Assembly (NCBI GenBank): GCA_028622995.1
Contig: JAJQJQ010000002.1
Coordinates: 558,001-622,000, forward strand
DNA from: Panagrolaimus kolymaensis
Taxonomy: Eukaryota; Nematoda; Chromadorea; Rhabditida; Panagrolaimidae
Length of the DNA: 64,000 bases
Reading direction: 5' to 3'
Below the pieces are notes generated by a model. It had not been told where the DNA came from and searched no databases. It was given only the letters and a program-made list of their open reading frames with translations. The position numbers and the translations under genes are program-made. The stretch's first letter is position 1, and every line of letters begins with the position of its first letter. This document shows positions 24,801-34,890 of this stretch, in pieces.

Positions 24801-27800
24801 TCGAAAACATACTGTAAGTTTTTTTGTTCTTTTATTTATTTAATAAGCAAGCTACAAGCCAACAACAAAAAGTTTAAAACACAAACATTTTATTCTTTTC
24901 AAGCAATTCCCATTTAAACAGACTTTTTTTTAACAAAGAGTATCCTTCTCAGATATACACAGACACCAGAAAAACAAGAGATTTCCTGAATCATCAACAG
25001 AAAAGTTTACTGATGCAATAGATATCATCATCTCATCATTCCTGATTTTGAAAACTATTATCTACAAACCAAACATTCTCGATTAAAACTTTGCTGGAAG
25101 GCTTTTGAAGAATTGATTGTTACACTTCCAGATATTTTTTTATGCAACAATACTCCTCATTCCCAAAACAACATTAACCTGTTTATGTAAACAGAAAAAA
25201 ACCTTTTTTTTATTTTTCAAAAAAAAACTTTCTGGTCGTGCAAGGCAGCGTTAAAATTTTACCTCATCAAGTTGATGCAATGTAACTTGAATTTGACAAT
25301 CCTTTCACTTTTTTCATAACAAAACTTATTTGAATTTTGTGGTTGGCTTGTAGCTTTTTAGTTAATAAAAAAACATATAAATCATTACATTTTTAATTTT
25401 AATTATTTCAGGGTGATCCATTTCCACCATTTGAAGATTGCTCCATTCCAGTTGATCTGTATATAAGAGGGCTCGTCAATGAATTTAATAAGCATTGGTA
25501 AGCTTTAGTAAACTTTAAGTCGTTTTCTTGAGCTTTTACGCCATTTTTTATGGATTTAAACTTTAAATTAAAGCTAAAAAATATTTTTATATCGTGTCAT
25601 ATAAATGAAAATGACCTTTACGAAAATCTTTTGACTTGTTACATTTTTTTGAAAAAAGAAAAATGGAAGGTTCTTTAGATTTTGTTCTTCAATGTTTTAA
25701 AATAACTTTCATTTTCTAAAATACTGAGATTTAAAAAAAACTTATTGGTGAATCAATAAAAGCAGTCCATCTAGAAAAAGCTTTCGAAAAAGGTCAAATT
25801 AATTTGGACAATGCCATGAAAACTTTAAAGACATTCTATGTTTTTTAATGACTAATTTCGATTAAAAACTTGCTTTAAAAATATTCCTTTTGAAGGCATC
25901 ATCAAAAAAGTTTATTAACCATATTTTTTTATTTACATATTAGTGGATGCCGCTTAAATTCCTTTTTTTTTAATTATTAAAAATTAAAATGTATCGCTTT
26001 TTTATATTTTAAATTCGACTCCTACCCATCGATATATATTTTTTAAATACGTGCTCTCGATTTTTTAACTCTATCAAAAAAGCATCCCCTGTTTTTTAAG
26101 ATGAAAAGGCAAGCAAAGCTTAGAAAGTTTATTTAAAAAGAAGAAACGTAACCTTTGTGAAATCTTCAATTGAAACAAAAAGATAAAATATAAATGCGAA
26201 GCAAAAAAGAGTTTATGTTGATACTCGATCACAATATATTGTAAAAACTTAACCAACTCCTTTTGCAAAAGTTCAAGAAAATGACTTAAAAGTTTAATTT
26301 TACAAACACGGATGTCAACCTTTTTTTTCAGGTGCAGAGTTTCTGAGCTAATTGAAGCTAAGAACAAAATCATCTTGAAATTTAATAAAAGGATATCTCG
26401 TATGGGAAAGCTGCTGAGCAACGACGCTCGTATGATTAATGCTAAGATTAGCAATATTGAAACATTGTTGAATGATGTAAAGCCTGTTATGGCCGAATTG
26501 CGTGTGGCTTTTGAAGCTGGAGATCGTACGGTTGCCCATTTTCGTGGTTTCCGTTATGAAAAGATGATTGGAAAAGATATGTATAAATGTAGTTTCAATG
26601 AATCTGGTCCATCATCTATGCGCTTTGGCTGCCGCACTGTACTTTATCTTGATGATCATGGTTTTATTAAACCCAAAAGCTTTGCAGGTCATCAACATGG
26701 TCCTTTAGTTGATGTAAGTTTACAATGAAAGACACGTTGCAGTTATTGATTATACATTCATTATTAATTTAACCCATTAATCAATGCATTTAAACACTTT
26801 TATTTTATTTTTAAAAATGGCCGCTAAAAGCTATATTTACTAAAGAAGAAAAAATCTTTTGAAAATTAAAAAAAAATAGCTTTTTTTATATGGCAACACA
26901 AGTTTTGTTCCGTTTTTTAATCCTTTAACGAAAATATAAAAGTCAAAAAATGGCGACAACGAAAAAAGGCTGAATTATGGTTCTTTAAAAAGCAAAAGCA
27001 AATTAATGATCACTTTCAACCAAAAAATAAAAAATTGTAAAATTTGACATTTCTGAAAATAGTGTTTCCATTCTTACGAGTTGTTCTCACTTTTTATGAC
27101 CGATTTTGGTTTATTGTGGTAATTAAAATTTTTTTCTCACAATTACATTGGATATGCGTCAAAAAAGGAAGAAAGAATAAATCAAAAATAAATAAGATAT
27201 ACAAATATAAAATGAGAGTAATTATTAATCAATAACTGCAACATGTACATACACGTGTTTGGGTATTATAATTAAATGTTTTTAGGTAGAAATTGATCCT
27301 CCACCAACGCCAGAAAACATCGTATTAAATAAAGTTTTAGTGGAAGGTGAAACACTGGAGAAATTTGAAAAGGTTATGAGCTTTGTAGATGGTGAAGCTA
27401 AGAAAGCGTTGGAATGGTGCGATAATGCACGCTATCATAAAATGAACTTTGATGACAAAGTTACCAAGAAGTTGGAAGAAATGAGAGAAATTTTGGTTAA
27501 TAAACCTGAAAAACTTGGTGAAAGTAAGTTACAATTATAAAAAAAACGGACACGAAAAATACCAAGGAAGTACTGAAATGTTATTTGAAGCAACAACTTT
27601 TTTTTATTATCATGTTTCGAATTTTTTAAAGCAAATTCACTTCTCAAAAATTTATAGGTTGAAGAGAACTTTAAAACACTATATTTCGATAATAATTAAA
27701 ATATCAGAAAGTTTAAAAAAATTTTAAAAAATTTTATTCGGAACTAATCATAAATGTTTTTTAAATGGCAAACTTGAAATTTTTTCCTTCCTGTTTTTTT

Positions 27801-28387
27801 GCCAATTAAAAACATAACAACAAAAGGCCATTCACAAATCGGGAAGAAAATTTGAAGAGCGAATATGAAAGGATTCGAAGCTTGATTCAAATTATGTTTC
27901 CAAAGTTTTAATGTAATGTTTTGGTATATCATATTATGCAACAATAAATAAAAGAAAACCTTTTTTTTTGAAATAAAATATTTTATGAAATCAAAAAATG
28001 GAGAATTATAATTTTTTTATGTTTATTAACTACTAAAATATCCTTTTGCGCTTTTATTTAATGTACAATTTAGTTCAAAAAATTCTACCACCCTAATATT
28101 AATTGATAAAACAGCAAAGTTTTTAACTACATGAAAAATTAGGTGATGGTAGTGATAAATATAAAAAATTATGTAGTATTAATGAAAAATCAAACGCAAT
28201 TTTGATTTTAACAGAAACTCTTTTGCTTTTCCAATACTTCCTTGGTATTCAAGTAAAAATTACTCTCATAAAATTTTACTGTAAAGCTAAAGACACATAA
28301 TGTTTAAATTTTTTAGGATTTAAAGCTTTGTTCCATGGAGCAATATCAGAAGCTGATTTTTTGAAAAATCAAATAAGGATTGATTAG
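18819..28387 (+). CDS. Unrecognised 703-residue protein, Arg/Asn/Ser-rich N-terminus, coiled-coil centre
   Basis: Ten exons join in phase: 18819-18919, 18966-19421, 19471-19846, 19897-20079, 23942-24073, 24727-24813, 25412-25497, 26332-26713, 27286-27523, 28317-28387 (TAG). The first four encode a disordered Arg/Asn/Ser-rich region and a Lys-rich helix (MSELKEKKKNLMSVMKQLMA). The last six encode Pro-rich linkers, a helical coiled-coil segment, a FRGFRYEKMIGKDMYKCSF block and a final helix. The link between exons 4 and 5 crosses a 3.86-kb intron. It is supported by matching phase 0 and by the lack of a start in exon 5. Alternatively exon 4 splices to 20132-20164 and ends ...VIYKTTALHQ, leaving the 3' exons as a separate gene. 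A CTTTTCAG site 15 nt before the ATG fits trans-splicing. Family not recognised. Confidence 0.55.
20132..20164 (+). CDS. Alternative terminal exon of the 18.8-kb gene
   Basis: After donor 20080 the nearest acceptor (GTTTCAG, 20131) leads to ten sense codons and TAA, giving the ending VIYKTTALHQ. If used, the product is a 382-residue short form lacking the coiled-coil half. The short 52-nt intron is typical of this genome, so this splice may be the major one. AATAAA motifs follow at 20199 and later. Confidence 0.45.
   Translation, partial: VIYKTTALHQ
20540..20772 (+). CDS. Small single-pass membrane protein, TOM6-like (candidate)
   Basis: Two exons, 20540-20637 and 20691-20772, encode 59 residues. 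A Pro-rich N-terminus is followed by NDPFRWSVAKSAVG and the hydrophobic segment GFVAGVFIARQISSE. The order 'DxFR..., hydrophobic FxAGVxxAR, short polar tail' resembles metazoan TOMM6, a small subunit of the outer mitochondrial membrane import pore; this is a visual comparison only. An acceptor-like TTTATAG lies 26 nt before the ATG. The gene sits inside the 3.86-kb intron of the larger gene on the same strand, 375 nt after the alternative stop at 20164. That spacing also fits a downstream operon position. Confidence 0.5.
20773..23941 (+). other. Intronic/intergenic AT-rich sequence with tandem repeat
   Basis: The only clear structure is the 153-bp tandem repeat near 21.2-21.5 kb. Around 21.77 kb a TATAAAAAAGGCGCC string lies in a slightly more GC-rich 200-bp patch and could be a core promoter, but no ORF follows. 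No other exon with both splice signals and continuing frame was found. Confidence 0.5.
21176..21532. repeat. 153-bp tandem repeat, about 2.3 copies
   Basis: The block from CAAGCAAATCTTAATAAAAAGG through TTATTTAAATAAAA recurs with a 153-bp period. For example GATTTTTTGGATAGC starts at 21301 and again at 21454. The two full copies are nearly identical; the leftmost edge (GACAGTCGTCAAAG...) is diverged and the third copy stops in the A/T stretch near 21532. Each unit contains an AATAAAGCTC word. Confidence 0.85.
24174..24612. mobile_element. MITE-like inverted-repeat element (hAT-like ends)
   Basis: The element starts CAGTGTTTGCATACTTCC and ends with the inverse GTTGCAAACACTG. Inverted similarity runs about 40 bp through CCCCTTCC/GGAAGGGG tracts. 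It lies in the 653-nt intron between exons 5 and 6 of the 18.8-kb gene. The flanking 8-mers (TTTGTATT and TTATAATA) do not match, so the target duplication has decayed or the ends are slightly off. Confidence 0.55.
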
Positions 28388-29895
28388 AGTGGTCGGTTAT
28401 CCGACATGGTTTATGGTAATTAAAAGTAAAGTTGTGGAAACTTTGGAAAGGTATGATTTGAACTTCGTTGATGTTGCTTTTGGTCTTGCTTTGTGCCGGT
28501 TTTGGTTATGGTTATGCTATGGGAATTGTTGATGTTGCTGATGTTAGGAGCTGTAGCTTTGAGGTTTAATGGTGGTATGGACGCCGCGTGAATTCTCACT
28601 CTTATTTAATTAATTTATATATATGACTATTTGTTTTTTATTAGATTTATTATCTTATATAGTTAATTATTATTTATATATAAATCAATTTATTTCCGCC
28701 TAAAACAAATTTATTTTTTATTCCATCGTTTGTTTGAATGTGTTAAAAAATGAACGAGCGAGACTTTGGAAGCAATTTCAAAGGAAAAAAGTAAACGAAA
28801 AAGGTTTCCTGAAAATGAATATCTACCCTTATAAATTGAATTGGCTATGTTTGTCTGTCTGTGGGTTGTTCCCTGTTTTTTTGAAATGTGATTGTACAGT
28901 CCGATGTAGTTTTTGACGCTGATTCCAAAAATGTGGGTCTCGAACTTCGGCTAAAGAGATATGCATATGATATTGAGGTTTTAAAATTTGCATATTGAAA
29001 AAATTCTTAACGCGAATGTTTCTCTTTGTGCTTGATGAAAGGGAGAAAGCGAGCTCTTTGTCGTTTGCTTTTTGAAGGTGAATTTCGTTGCATGATTTTT
29101 TTACTGTGTTTTTTGAAAGGTTGCATATTTGGTGGATTTGGTGATGGTGCAGAGATGCATGTATGTGTGGAGGTGTTAGAGGGTGTTGAGAAAAAATGTT
29201 TTTTTAAATGAGGATTGATAAGATGGAATTTAAGAAAGTTTAATGGAAATATTAAAATGAGAAATGGAAAAACGTAGCCCTGTGAAATGAGAATGACTAC
29301 GAGGTGCTAAAATGAAGCTGCAAATGAGGGACATGTAAGATGAGGCCCGAAGGGCCTGTGGTGCTTTTAATCGCAGTAATGAAATTGAATTTGAAAGGGA
29401 TAAAGTATGGGAAGGAGCTTGGATATGAATTGTGTGGCCCGAAGGGCCATTTTTAAATATGAATTGAACTAATGTAAAATGGGAGGGCTGCCGCAGGGGA
29501 TGGAAGCTGGAAGATGAGATGAGGGCCCGAAGGGCCCGATGTGTAAATGTAAAATTGTAAAATTGAATAAATGTAAAGTGTGGGGACTGCCGTAGGCAGG
29601 CCCCTTCTTATATCTTGTCCTCCTTTTTAATTTGGAGTGTCGTTTCTGTCTGTATGTTTGTCTGTATGTCGTTTCTGCTTTTTTTTTGTTTTGTCCCGAT
29701 AGCCTAGATCAGTTTTTTACGCTGATTCCGAAAATGTTGGTCTCACGCTTCGGAGAGTCAAGGATCCCTATGTTTTGGTCAATTTAAATTTGCATTTTTT
29801 GAAATTTTTCTCGACACGAAAGTTTCTCTTTTCTTTTTTTGAAAGCATTTTTGGAAGTGAAAAATTTGTTTTTTCTCTGATTGTCTGCATTGAAA

Positions 29896-30170
29896 TTTTT
29901 AGGTGGATATTTAGTTGTTTTTGGGTGGATATTTGGTGGCTTTTGGATGACTTTTGGGTGCACATTTAGTTGTGTTTGGGCGAATGTTTAGTTATGTTTG
30001 GTGAGATGTAAAATGGTTTTTGAGTGGACATTTAGTTGTTTTTGGTGAGATGTTTGATTGAGTTTGGTTAGATATTTGGTGGCTTTTGGGTGAATGTTTA
30101 GTTGTTTGTGTTGTAATGTATTAATCGATATTTAAATGTTTTTGGGTGGATATTTGGTGGTTTTTGGGTC
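29896..30170. repeat. 22-bp minisatellite, block 1
   Basis: Degenerate tandem units of 22 nt with consensus TTTTTGGGTGGATATTTAGT plus TG, about 12 copies. Variants keep the TTTGG start and the ATTTAG/ATTTGG centre. It separates hairpin groups in the island. Confidence 0.8.
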
Positions 30171-30444
30171 AAAACGGATTTGGTTCCGAAGAGTCCAAGT
30201 ATAATTTGGCTTATGGAATGAACCCCGAAGATGTCAAGATATATCCGACTATGAGATATATGAAAAGCGTGGCCCAGAGAAACCGTCGTTAATTGGAGAC
30301 GATTTATATCGTAAATTTTGAAGGTCTGCCGAAGGCAGAGCTCCAAAATTAACCATGAAAATGGAATGTTGGCCGAAGGGCCCTGTTGTTTATTGTAATT
30401 GCATTGTTGTAAACATGTAAGCGTTCGGCACATTTTTTTTATAA

Positions 30445-30579
30445 TATTTGGGTGGATATTTAGTTGTTTTTGGGTGAGATGTAAGATGGTTTTCGGGTTG
30501 ATATTTAATGATTTTCGGGTGATTGTTTGATTATGTTTGGTTCGATATTTGGTTGTTTTTGGGTTGAAATGTGTTTTGG
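30445..30579. repeat. 22-bp minisatellite, block 2
   Basis: The same 22-nt unit as block 1, about six copies, running directly into the GGGCCTGAAGGGCCC hairpin. The block plus its right-hand module look like a duplication of block 1 and the module at 30.2-30.44 kb. Confidence 0.75.
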
Positions 30580-31130
30580 GGCCTGAAGGGCCCATGTGTA
30601 ATTAGACCTATGGAATGGACCTCGAAGTGGTTAAGATGTAGCCGAATATGAGAGATATGGAAATGCATGGCCCAGGAAACCGTTGATTATTGGAGAAGAT
30701 TTTTTTGTAAAATTTAGGAGGTCTGCCGTAGGCAGGGCTCCAAAATTTACCATGAAAAATGGAATGTAAGCCTGTAAGGCCATGGACAATGTTGTTTATT
30801 TTAATTGTATTGTTGTAGACACGCATGGGTGTTTGGGCACTCTATTTTTTTCCAATTTTGCACCCTCTAAAAAAGCACATAATCTCCCCTTTGATAATTT
30901 TTTAGAATTCCTAAAAGCAGGTCTACTCTCTAGGGTTCTCAAAAAATACCTTAATGTGTAAAATGTCCACGTTTTGATTGTAAAAATGTAACGGTTTCGA
31001 AGATTGTTTGTTTGTATGTTTAGTTTGAGGGACTTACCGAAGGTAAGGCCCCAATGTTCTTGTAAATAATAAAGTTGGAAGACTTTTAAATATATGAAAG
31101 AAAATTTGTCATAAATTTAATTACATTACA

Positions 31131-31684
31131 TCAAATTGTTTCAAGAATTTTATCGTGAGAAGTACAACGTAAAAATGAAATTAAAAAGGTTCTTCGATGC
31201 TAAAAGAGGAGGAAAATGAGCATAAAAATCTTTAAATTGCTTCAAATATTCTGTAAATAATAATGAATGAATTTCTTTTGCTTAAAAAAGATATGGATTA
31301 GAAATTTTGGAATACACGGTAATCAAAACCATGAAGCAAATTTTTTAAACAATTTTTTTTGATAAAAAGGAAATATCAAAAGGAATGCGTGTATTGGCTA
31401 TATTGCAAATGTTTATGATGGTGCAACTAATGATTATGTTTATGAATTGCAGCCAACTAATGACTCCTGACTTCTCATCATTTACTTAAAAAGGGGGAAA
31501 TGAAAGAGATGATGACAAATGAGTTAAAAATCTTTTTTTCTTCTAACAAAATAATAAGAAAGATCAAGTTGCACAAACAACGTAGCAAAAAAAGTATTGA
31601 GGAAAACTCGGATTCAATGGAAGAAATATACAGTTTGAAAAATTAATTGAAACATACAAGTGGAAAATTTATTTGAAAATTTTT
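31131..31684. other. AT-rich non-coding gap
   Basis: I see no supportable gene or repeat here. It lies between the repeat island and the 3' end of the decayed RdRP. Confidence 0.5.
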
Positions 31685-32571
31685 TCATTAAAAGCTCGTT
31701 GTAATGGTTGTATTGCTTTTTTTAACTTCTTCCAATATTTAGCATCCGGAAAACATAAATGCTTGTAAGGATGATTTAAACTATGTTCATCATTAAATTT
31801 GTGCCATTTTTACATTCTTCTAATTCACTCATTTTACAAGAAAGTTGATTGTTTGAAAGCAAATTATTCAAAAAGTTGAATAGGTTTTCAAGACTCTGAT
31901 TCATCATCATTCATTTCCATGATTCATGCCCTAAGGAAATTCATTCAACCGATTTAATGCAGCTATTTCATCAAAAAATGGAAATACAGCTGATTCGAGA
32001 TGATGATCAAGTAATTCATGAATACGCAAACACATTCGCTGGTGAGATTCCGGGCTTTGCATTTCTGATACCTAAAAATAAGAACTTAGAAGAAAAGCAA
32101 AAAAGAAAAAAACTAACTTGGTCAAGGATGTTTATTAATGGCTTGTTAAGATTCACACATATGGGTGAAGAAATTTTAACAATTTCAATGTTTCTTTCTC
32201 TGGTCCATAAAATTTATGTTGAGATTCTCGAAATAGCAGTGATTGACAATACCATGGATCAAAAACACCAGTTTGATGTAATCAATCATTTTCTATTGCC
32301 TTTTCTCTTATTTCTTCCATCAGTGGATTCAATGTAACAATACACTTGTAGCCACGGAACCGAATTTGAAAGCAAGAAGGGATGCAATTTCCAAGATTGA
32401 GTTTTTTGACAATCTTTAGGCAATATTGAGTCGAAATCTTTCCAACTCCATGGCGCCATCAGAAAAGATGTAAGGTTCACCATTTGAATTGCTTCCACCA
32501 CGATAGTCATAAACATCACTGTATGATTTGGAATAACGTAAGAAACCGATAAAGTTACAATCAGAAGGCAT
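31685..32571 (-). pseudogene. Decayed cellular RNA-dependent RNA polymerase (EGO-1/RRF type) fragment
   Basis: Reading the minus strand from 32571, three frames in turn give motifs of the eukaryotic (QDE-1-type) RdRP in family order. FIGFLRYSKSYSD and IFSDGAMELERF lie in frame up to a TAA at 32416-32418. After a frameshift come IPSCFQIRFRGYKCIVTLNP, then an in-frame TGA at 32282-32284 and LLFRESQHKFYGPEKE. After a second shift comes VNLNKPLINILDQ. An intact-looking intron (32072-32117) leads to VSEMQSPESHQRMCLRIHEL, ending at TAG 31931. A further open piece (HPYKHLCFPDAKYW) extends to about 31685. The catalytic DxDGD region, expected downstream, is not found. Stops, shifts and the missing active site make it a pseudogene of an siRNA-amplifying RdRP. 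Confidence 0.8.
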
Positions 32572-33214
32572 ATTAATTCAAGATCTTTAAAATTGACTAT
32601 TTCTATGATCCAATTTGGCTTTTTTAGTAGATCGATTGGTTTTTATGAGTGTATTTTCTTTCGCACGTATCGAAAAACAAACATTTCGACCTTAATTCTT
32701 TGATGATTACACACATATAGCAAGGGATTCATTTTATAAAGTTAAATTAATATTTGTCACCAAATTCTTTATTTAAAAAAATGATAAAGTAAATGTTGTT
32801 TGTGTTATTAGTTACGATCGTCAACAATGGTGAGTAGCTATCGGAAAAGTTATGTTTGAATTTTAGAAGCATTCCTTCCATGCAAGCTTTGAACCATTTA
32901 TTCTTCACCATTTTTTGTTTGTTATTTTTTAAATTTTAATCCTCTTGTCAATAGCTAGCTATCAGTTTTGTTGCTGTTCATAAAAATTCAACCATTTTTA
33001 GGCAGCCTGCATTTTCATACGATAGAAGAGAGAAAAAGAAGCGAGTCATAAATTCCCATGGCTCTGCGCGAAAAAAGAAATTGACTCGCGGTTTTTCATT
33101 GGCCCAAAATTGAAGAACTTTTTTTGTTGTTGATTTTTTCAAGTCATTTTACTAATCTCATTTTCGGACGTTGCTGGTGCACTTCTGCTCAACTTTTGAT
33201 CAACAAAAAGAATC
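32572..33214. other. Upstream region of the Tudor gene
   Basis: AT-rich. It may include weak N-terminal remains of the RdRP near 32.6-32.7 kb that I cannot place. The last 150 bp are less AT-rich and are probably the Tudor gene promoter and 5' UTR. Confidence 0.4.
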
Positions 33215-34890
33215 ATGCCTGTTGTTGTTTTACCAGTGCCATATCTTCATTTTTATGATGAAAAAGCCAAAATTGATCCTGATTTTGATATCGATGATGT
33301 CGAAGATTTTCCATCATTAGCTGATCTAACTCCTCTTCGAATTCATGCTAAGATTGTCGAGGTCAAAGATGATACTTTATGCTTTCGATGGGGAAAAGAT
33401 AAAAGAAATCATTGTCAACTTCAACAAAATATTAATGAATATTATGAAAAGAGTCGTGATAAAGAAGATTTTGGTTCTCTTGGTATTAAAGAAGTAAGTT
33501 TTTATGGTTATCTTTTTCATTCATTCTTTGTGTTTGCTATCATAAATTATAATTTATCATTTTATCCTTTCATCAATTTCAGCTTACTCTTGGTCATTTC
33601 TATGTTCTCGAAGAAAATGGTTACTTCTATCGTTGTAAAGTCTTGAACTTGGGCCATAAGAGCCGTATACATCTCATTGATCTTGGAAGAACTATCGAAA
33701 TCGACGAAGAAAAAGTTGGTTTTTATGGACTTGTCTCTGATTTTTATGAAGAAGATGACTTCAAGTTTGCTTTTTATGGTGTTTGTCGTCTTGCTGATAA
33801 GAAGCAATGCTTCGAATTGAACATTCCTTCATTCGATGCGTTTCGTGGTGGTGAAGATGTTGAAATCTTCTTGTTATCTTCTCAAGAGCCATATTACAGC
33901 GTCGTTAATTCAAGTAAGTTTTTTCTCTTTTAATCTTGCTTAGTTTTTAACTCCAATTGTTTCAGTTCAAAATCCTGACTCAAGGTTTACTGAAACTTCA
34001 CTTATCCATGATCTTTGGCCTGAACATGGTGAAATGTGGCAATTTATGAATTCAGGTAAATTACCTTTAGCACCAGCTAACTGTCCAACACTAACCTTAT
34101 CTCCTAAATGGATTCATGGTAACAATCCAACCTTGGTCGTCATCAAGAAGGTCGAAAATCTTGAGAAAATTGCTGTTGCTGATCTTGCATGTTCTTTACG
34201 TTCTTGTTTCCTCGGTGAAATTCTCTTTGATACTTACTCTTCTGATGGCGGTGATGTTTTACGGATTCGTGAACCATATGCTCATCTTGGTATTAACGTC
34301 ATCGTTGTTGCTTATGATAGTAGATTCAATGTACGTTGTTTAAATATTTACATTTACAAACTTGTAATTTTTTTCAGCGCTTCTTTCGTGCTCAAGTTAA
34401 AGCTTTGTCTTCTAACCTTTCAAAAGCCGATCTCGTTGGTATTGATCATCCTCAATGGATGGTTTCAAATTATCCTACTTCTGATTTGTTCGTGATCCCT
34501 CATTGCATGGAATCTTTACCTCGCATGGTCCATTATTTTCCTGCAATTCCAAATGTTCTTGATTACTCCAAAACTATGGCTTATGTTGGAATTGCAAATC
34601 ATGTCTGTCCTCCACAATCTGTTGCATTACTTCAACGTCGAGTAGGTTCTTACATGGTTGATGTTCGATTTGGAAAATTCGGTGGTTATCTCACTGATTT
34701 AAGCCCTATGCTTAAGTTAAACGTATGTTTTCTATTATTCTTGTTACCTTGTTTAACTACTCATTTTTAGGAAGATGGAACTGAAATCAAAGAAAAAAGT
34801 GTCAACCCTCATCATTTTCAACGTAGTCGAAACTGGGAGAAAGCAAAAGCGTCTCAACCTGATACTGAAAAATTTGAATTAAGATTATGA
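33215..34890 (+). CDS. Tudor-domain protein (479 residues)
   Basis: Five exons (33215-33493, 33583-33913, 33966-34330, 34378-34722, 34771-34890) join in frame. Residues about 94-165 form a clear Tudor domain: LTLGHFYVLEENGYFYRC, then VHLIDLG-like IHLIDLGRTIEI and a KFAFYGVCRL strand. A second, diverged Tudor-like unit lies near residues 265-345 (GINVIVVAYDSRFNRFFRAQ). A C-terminal piece with YMVDVRFGKFGGYLTDLSPM may be a third. Extended Tudor proteins usually bind methylated arginine on Argonautes or other germ-granule proteins. In C. elegans the Tudor protein EKL-1 acts with the RdRP EGO-1. Orthology to EKL-1 is not shown here. No signal peptide or membrane segment is seen. AATAAA lies at about 35012. 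Confidence 0.85.

Larger units (their letters stand above)
29343..31047. repeat. Family of at least ten GC-rich short hairpins with GNA-type loop
   Basis: Short palindromes stand out from the AT-rich background: AGGCCCGAAGGGCCT (29343-29357), TGGCCCGAAGGGCCA (29435-29449), CTGCCGCAG (29488-29496), GGGCCCGAAGGGCCC (29523-29537), CTGCCGTAGGCAG (29587-29599, with an outer GGGG/CCCC), CTGCCGAAGGCAG (30326-30338), GGCCGAAGGGCC (30371-30382), GGGCCTGAAGGGCCC (30579-30593), CTGCCGTAGGCAG (30723-30735), GCCTGTAAGGC (30770-30780), CTTACCGAAGGTAAG (31033-31047). Most share the core CC-GNA-GG, although stems differ (GGCC, CTGCC, CTTACC). Stem sequence covaries while the loop is kept, which points to structure rather than sequence being conserved. 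Confidence 0.85.
28388..31130. repeat. Composite repeat island (GT-rich, hairpins, minisatellite, duplicated modules)
   Basis: Composition changes just after the stop at 28387 to GT-rich sequence with GC-rich spots, then returns to A/T near 31.1 kb. A perfect GTCGG-TTAT-CCGAC hairpin lies at 28392-28405. A module beginning ACGCTGATTCC and running through GGTCTC and GTTTCTCTT occurs near 28.92 kb and 29.71 kb. Another module (ACCTATGGAATG..., GGCCCAG, CAAAATT, TTGTTTATT) occurs at about 30.2-30.44 and 30.6-30.84 kb. No ORF with recognisable domains is present. It looks like the remains of a nested non-autonomous element or a locally amplified repeat. Confidence 0.7.

Noticed and set aside
30098..30595. 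165-residue minus-strand ORF with NIHPKT-like repeats
   Set aside because: It is a translation of the 22-bp minisatellite and adjoining module, not a protein family.
29343..31047. CRISPR-like array
   Set aside because: Hairpins are irregularly spaced, stems differ and there are no constant-length spacers; the genome is eukaryotic.
31957..32337. 126-residue plus-strand ORF
   Set aside because: Antisense shadow of the RdRP relic; the minus strand carries the family motifs.
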